Part shown: positions 60,490-64,000 of the stretch, one piece after another | Numbering within the stretch: the stretch's first letter is position 1 | Layout of the letters: each line of letters begins with the position of its first letter | Origin: CAVROP01 sp050012175 | Lineage (GTDB): Bacteria; Acidobacteriota; Terriglobia; UBA7540 | Length of the DNA: 64,000 nt | NCBI GenBank assembly: GCA_050012175.1 | Contig: JBEKHR010000010.1 | Span: forward strand, 62,001-126,000 | Direction of reading: 5' to 3' | Translations under genes and position numbers: made by a program | The notes under the pieces: model-generated | What the model was told of the DNA's origin: nothing | The model's database searches: none | What the model saw: only the letters and a program-made list of their open reading frames with translations

Positions 60490-62820
60490 TCAGCCTTTCA
60501 CTTCGTTTCTTCCCGATGTCGACGCGTCGACAATGGGCGTGCCAGGAACAATTTCGGACAGCCGAACGAACTTGGACAAGATCCGCTGGTCCAGGAGCAC
60601 GAGCAATAACAAACGGTTCCGGCGCACGGCGGCGTCATCCGTCATCACCAGCACCTTGTCGAAAAAGTGATCGACAAACGGCCGAAAAGTGGCTACGTAA
60701 GCAAATACCTTTTCGTAATCATAACCCCCGCCGGACCAAAACCGACCGCCTACCTCCAGCGTCTTACAACCCTCTAGGTATTTGTGCCAGAGTTGCTCTT
60801 CAGGACCAGGCTCCAGAAGGCTCTCGTCAAGGGAGGCCCCCTGCAGTTTTCCCTCCGTTGCCGATTTCGTCAGAATGTTCCCTACACGCTTCGCCGCCTG
60901 TGCCATGGCGACGAAGTCTTCAGTGTCGCGGAATTGCTCCAAAATTCGCACACGGTGCAGGGCCTCCGCGGGCACGTTGAAAGCGTCCAGTTCGTGATCA
61001 GGATCAGCCAGCACGGCCCTGACTGTGTCGTATCGGAACTTCCGCCCGAGGTAGTACGCCAATCGCTCGATGAAGAAACCGCAAAGCTCCATGACTGGGG
61101 GCTTCGATTGGTTGAACAAGTCAGATGTGAAAGCAACTAAGTTGCTAAATGTGATTGGTGGCATTACTTCAAGCAATACTTTAATTATTCCATTGCCGTG
61201 GCGCCGGAGGCCAAACGGGTCCCTTGACCCGGAGGGCTTCAGGCCGGCCGCAAATCCCGCAACCACACTGTCCAGTTTGTCTGCGAAAGAGACGATTGCA
61301 CCTACGAGGGAGCGCGGACAGCGGTCCTCAAGACTCTTGGGTAGGTAGTGGTCATAAATCGCGTTGGCGACTTCCAGGAATTGCGCTCCGTATAACCCAC
61401 CGACGACCCCTTGGAGCTCCGGGAATTCGTGAACCATTTGAGTGGTTAGATCACACTTGCATAACTCCACCGCCCGAAGCACCGCATCACCCTCTTGCCT
61501 CGAAAGTGCCTGCTGCACTGCGGGCTCTCGACAAACCTTCTCAGCGAGCGCCCGCATGCGCCGGACCTTGTCGCCATAGCTGCCGTAGCTACCGAGTTCG
61601 GCTTGGTAGGTGACCTTCTCGAGCAGCGGCAGCCGATCGCGCAGGGGAATGCGCTGGTCGGCGTTCCAGAAGAACTCCGCATCGCGAAAGCGCGCCGTCA
61701 ACACGCGCTCATGCCCTTGGCGGATCAAACCCTTCTCATCCGAGTCCATGTTGAGCACGGCGACAAAGTGCGGTTGCAGGTTCCCCTGCTGGTCCTCCAC
61801 GGCGAAGTACTTCTGGTGGTCGCGCATCACGGTGGTGAGGATTTCGCGCGGCAGGTGAAGAAAGCGTTCGTCGAAGCTCCCGAGCATGGGCCGCGGCCAC
61901 TCGGTGGAGTTGACGATCCAATCCACCAACCACTCATCCTGCACGAGCTTGAGCGAGGCGTTTTCAACCAGTGCCCGAGCTTCTTGAATGACACGTTCCA
62001 GCCTGCGCGCAGAGTCAATTTCTACATGCGCTTGCGCCAATTTCTTTGTGTAATCCTTGAAGCCCGTCACGCGCTGCGGCTTGCGGCTTTTGGCCCGATG
62101 CCCGAAGGTGGAATCCCCCGACTTCACACCCAGGATTTCGAAGTCGACCGTCTCCGCCTGCTTCCCTTCTCCGAGGACTGCCAGAACCCAGCGAATGGGC
62201 CGCACGAAGCGCGGGTCGGACTTCTCCATCCAGTACATGCTCTTGGGAAAGCTCAACCCGAGGATTGTTGCGGGCAAGATTTCCGGCAGGATCGCTTGGG
62301 CAGAACGTCCCTGGGTGGTTTTCCGCAGCGCCAGATACTCCCCTTTTGGGGTGGTGGTGCGAGTCAAATCCTCCAGGCGGGCGGAGTTCTTCTGGGCGAA
62401 GCTCTCTGCTGCCCGGGTGTATTTCCCTTCCGCGCCGACAGCCACCTTGACGGGCGGTCCGAGGATCTCCTCAACCTTGTCCGGCTGCCGACCTAACAAG
62501 GCGGGGACATGGATGACGAGGCGACGCGGCGTGGAGTACGTCCTTACGGGCGATTCACGAATTGCGCCTACACCTGCTTCAAAGGGTGCAACATCATGGG
62601 GTAGCAACCGGGCCTCGCGCAGCGCCGCCCGGACGCGCTCGCCTAGGCCTTTCTCAGCATCGTGCAGGAAGCGCGCAGGGATTTCCTCGCAGCCCACTTC
62701 GAGCAGCAAGGGCAGGGTGATTGACGATTGACGATTGGCGATTGACAATTGGCTCGCCTCAACAGCCTGATTTCCAGTTTCGATTTTCGAGTTTCGATTT
62801 TCGACTTCCGAGGCTGTCAT
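60490..62820 (-). CDS. glyS: glycyl-tRNA synthetase beta subunit
   Basis: With GlyQ it charges tRNA-Gly. The 776-residue protein has family blocks LLLEVGCEEIPARFLHDAEKGL, FPKSMYWMEKSDPRFVRPIRWV, FGHRAKSRK and RPFVDHFFDKVLVMTDDA. The ATG at 62820 overlaps the glyQ stop by 4 bp (ATGA). Both ends are unusual. Residues 3-36 are encoded by two 7-bp-periodic repeats and precede the normal start of the family. The last 13 residues (VDASTSGRNEVKG) come from a GTCGACGCGTCGAC palindrome element that runs over the old end. The enzyme is probably active, since both changes are terminal. Confidence 0.95.
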   Translation of the reverse strand: MTASEVENRNSKIETGNQAVEASQLSIANRQSSITLPLLLEVGCEEIPARFLHDAEKGLGERVRAALREARLLPHDVAPFEAGVGAIRESPVRTYSTPRRLVIHVPALLGRQPDKVEEILGPPVKVAVGAEGKYTRAAESFAQKNSARLEDLTRTTTPKGEYLALRKTTQGRSAQAILPEILPATILGLSFPKSMYWMEKSDPRFVRPIRWVLAVLGEGKQAETVDFEILGVKSGDSTFGHRAKSRKPQRVTGFKDYTKKLAQAHVEIDSARRLERVIQEARALVENASLKLVQDEWLVDWIVNSTEWPRPMLGSFDERFLHLPREILTTVMRDHQKYFAVEDQQGNLQPHFVAVLNMDSDEKGLIRQGHERVLTARFRDAEFFWNADQRIPLRDRLPLLEKVTYQAELGSYGSYGDKVRRMRALAEKVCREPAVQQALSRQEGDAVLRAVELCKCDLTTQMVHEFPELQGVVGGLYGAQFLEVANAIYDHYLPKSLEDRCPRSLVGAIVSFADKLDSVVAGFAAGLKPSGSRDPFGLRRHGNGIIKVLLEVMPPITFSNLVAFTSDLFNQSKPPVMELCGFFIERLAYYLGRKFRYDTVRAVLADPDHELDAFNVPAEALHRVRILEQFRDTEDFVAMAQAAKRVGNILTKSATEGKLQGASLDESLLEPGPEEQLWHKYLEGCKTLEVGGRFWSGGGYDYEKVFAYVATFRPFVDHFFDKVLVMTDDAAVRRNRLLLLVLLDQRILSKFVRLSEIVPGTPIVDASTSGRNEVKG
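60516..60533. repeat. GTCGACGCGTCGAC-core palindrome, copy 3 (within glyS 3' end)
   Basis: ATGTCGACGCGTCGACAA; it encodes part of the C-terminal tail of GlyS. Confidence 0.75.
62719..62753 (+). repeat. heptamer array within glyS (GATTGAC units)
   Basis: Five units: GATTGAC, GATTGAC, GATTGGC, GATTGAC, AATTGGC. It codes in frame for part of the extra N-terminal segment of GlyS. Confidence 0.8.
62771..62812 (+). repeat. heptamer array within glyS (TTTCGAT units)
   Basis: Six units: TTTCCAG, TTTCGAT, TTTCGAG, TTTCGAT, TTTCGAC, TTCCGAG. It starts 8 bp inside glyS and codes for the rest of the extra N-terminal segment. Confidence 0.8.
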
Positions 62821-63803
62821 GCCGCCACCTCGTCTTGCCGGTCGAGGTGAATGGCGGCGACTTCGCAGGCCAGCTTGCGGACGCGCGCGATCAGCGCTAC
62901 GCGCTCTGTCACGCTAATAGCGCCGCGCGCATCGAGGATGTTGAACAGGTGCGAGCACTTCAGCGCGAGGTCATAGACCTTCCGCAGGGGAAAGCGGGCC
63001 CTAATTAAAGTAATTCTTGAAATATACTCTCCAGCGACCTGATCTGCCGCATCTTCGCTTGCACGCAGCTCCCTCGGATACTCGCTCAGCAGCCGCGTGG
63101 CTTCCGCCTCGTACAAGTCCAAGAGCTCGCGGCAGACCTCCGGGTCGGCGGCCTCGAAGTCGTAGACGGAGAACTCCGACTCTTCTGTCCGCCGCATGTC
63201 GCCGTAGGTCACCGTTTCGTTCCAGTGCACCTGGTAAACGTCCTCGACGTTCTGGAGGAAAGCAGCGACGCGCTCCAATCCGTAAGTCAACTCGACGCTG
63301 ATGGGCTCGAGGTCCACGCCGCCGGATTGCTGTAAGTAGGTGAACTGGGTGATCTCGAGGCCATCCAGCATGACCTGCCAGCCGATGCCCCAGGCGCCCA
63401 GGGTGGGTGCTTCCCAGTTGTCTTCCTCGAATCGGATGTCATGGTGCCGGATGTCGATTCCCAGCGCCCCCAGGCTTTCGAGATACATGTCTTGGATGTT
63501 CGCGGGCGGCGGCTTCAGGATGACCTGCATCTGCGTGTGCTTGAGCAGGCGGTTGGGATTTTCGCCATAGCGGCCATCGGCGGGGCGCCGCGCGGGCTGC
63601 ACGTAAGCCACACGCCAGGGCTGTGGCCCCAGGACGCGGAAAAAGGTCTCGGGACACATCGTGCCCGCCCCCACCTCCAGGTCGTAAGGCAATGCCACAA
63701 CACAACCCTGTTGCGCCCAGAACTCACTGAGGCGCAGGAGCATCTTTTGAAAAGTCAGTTGCGAGGCGATTGGCCTTGCTGATCGTTTGCGTGCTTGTGG
63801 CAT
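62817..63803 (-). CDS. glyQ: glycyl-tRNA synthetase alpha subunit
   Basis: The catalytic subunit of the alpha2beta2 glycyl-tRNA synthetase. At 328 residues it is near the usual length with a slightly longer N-terminus. Family blocks: TFQKMLLRLSEFWAQQGCVV, GAGTMCPETFFRVLGP, YVQPARRPADGRYGENPNRL, and GIGWQVMLDGLEITQFTYLQ. It is upstream of and overlaps glyS. A heptamer array begins 9 bp upstream of its ATG. Confidence 0.97.
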   Translation of the reverse strand: MPQARKRSARPIASQLTFQKMLLRLSEFWAQQGCVVALPYDLEVGAGTMCPETFFRVLGPQPWRVAYVQPARRPADGRYGENPNRLLKHTQMQVILKPPPANIQDMYLESLGALGIDIRHHDIRFEEDNWEAPTLGAWGIGWQVMLDGLEITQFTYLQQSGGVDLEPISVELTYGLERVAAFLQNVEDVYQVHWNETVTYGDMRRTEESEFSVYDFEAADPEVCRELLDLYEAEATRLLSEYPRELRASEDAADQVAGEYISRITLIRARFPLRKVYDLALKCSHLFNILDARGAISVTERVALIARVRKLACEVAAIHLDRQDEVAA

Positions 63804-63812
63804 AAATCGTGA

Positions 63813-63875
63813 AGCTATCAGCTATCAGCTATCAGCTATCAGCTTTCAGCTACCAGTTGTCAGTTCTCAGTTTTC
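63813..63875 (+). repeat. 7-bp-periodic repeat array of nine units
   Basis: Four exact AGCTATC units followed by progressively altered ones (AGCTTTC, AGCTACC, AGTTGTC, AGTTCTC, AGTTTTC). It lies just upstream of the glyQ ATG. Confidence 0.85.
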
Positions 63876-63943
63876 AGATCAAGCTGTCCTGATCCTTTCT
63901 CGCGGTCTTGCTGAAAGCTGACGGCTGACCGCTGATGGCTTCT

Positions 63944-64000
63944 TCAGACCGCCTCCTCCATCATCGCACGCGTCACCAGTTTTCGTTCCGCGTGGGCTTC
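63944..64000 (-). CDS. C-terminal end of an unidentified gene (cut by window end)
   Basis: The minus strand is open from 64000 to TGA at 63944-63946, encoding EAHAERKLVTRAMMEEAV. Only 18 residues are visible, too few to identify. It would be the gene before glyQ. Confidence 0.35.
   Translation of the reverse strand, partial: EAHAERKLVTRAMMEEAV

Noticed and set aside
61495..62496. A 333-codon open frame opposite glyS
   Set aside because: Shadow of the coding frame; the minus strand has all GlyS family blocks.
63813..63875. CRISPR-like array
   Set aside because: The unit is 7 bp with no spacers, and no cas gene is present anywhere in the window.

Overview
The window looks like a chromosomal segment of a Gram-negative, GC-rich bacterium, most likely an acidobacterium or close relative. 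This is inference from the gene mix: two TMTC-like O-mannosyltransferase/TPR proteins, paired DUF507 genes, a type IV pilus cluster with PilS/PilR, NtrY/NtrX, a LolA-like protein, and many 7-bp-periodic repeat arrays. No rRNA gene is present to settle it.

Left chromosomal part (1-34.5 kb). The 3' part of nadB is followed on the minus strand by a TatA-TatC-M28 peptidase operon, then a C-terminal processing protease on the plus strand. Next come a zinc-ribbon protein, tRNA-Ala(CGC), an AlaX-like editing protein coupled to threonine synthase, and a HAD phosphatase. A tightly packed minus-strand operon (18.35 to 11.85 kb) encodes an ABC ATPase, an ABC-2 permease, two helical-repeat proteins, a PAP2/AUR1-like enzyme and a TMTC-like protein, with a LolA-like gene behind it. 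A type IV pilus cluster follows (pilB, pilT, pilC, pilS, pilR, a second TMTC-like protein, pilA). The pilin gene has a recognisable sigma-54 promoter and an intrinsic terminator. An HhH-GPD glycosylase and the NtrY/NtrX pair close this part.

Mobile element (34.7-52.1 kb). A 17.4-kb island lies between an intact tRNA-Asp gene and a 49-bp displaced copy of that tRNA's 3' part. At the tRNA end it has an excisionase-like protein and a tyrosine integrase. In its middle is a module in the order of plasmid R388: a hairpin-rich oriT candidate, an RHH accessory protein, a TrwB-like coupling protein, and a TrwC-like MobF relaxase-helicase. No mating-pore or replication gene is visible, so it reads as an integrative mobilizable element. 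Cargo is a single-chain PD-(D/E)xK/methyltransferase R-M enzyme, an ArdC-type antirestriction protein, a protein with a HEPN-type Rx4H motif, a PIN-toxin pair and several unknown genes. Two cargo genes (36435-37040 and 39715-40602) are each bracketed by an intact neighbour gene on one side and a decayed copy of that neighbour's 3' end on the other. This suggests a repeated way of gaining cargo.

Right chromosomal part (52.1-64 kb). tRNA-Asp and tRNA-Val are followed by two DUF507 genes, an M48 protease, a Tat-exported GH35 beta-galactosidase and pyruvate phosphate dikinase. A HicB antitoxin is then followed by a hicA gene broken by an in-frame TGA, and by glyS-glyQ. Dispersed repeats (heptamer arrays, palindromes with a GTCGACGCGTCGAC core, a 172-bp element with 29-bp inverted ends) are dense here and run into the ends of glyS.
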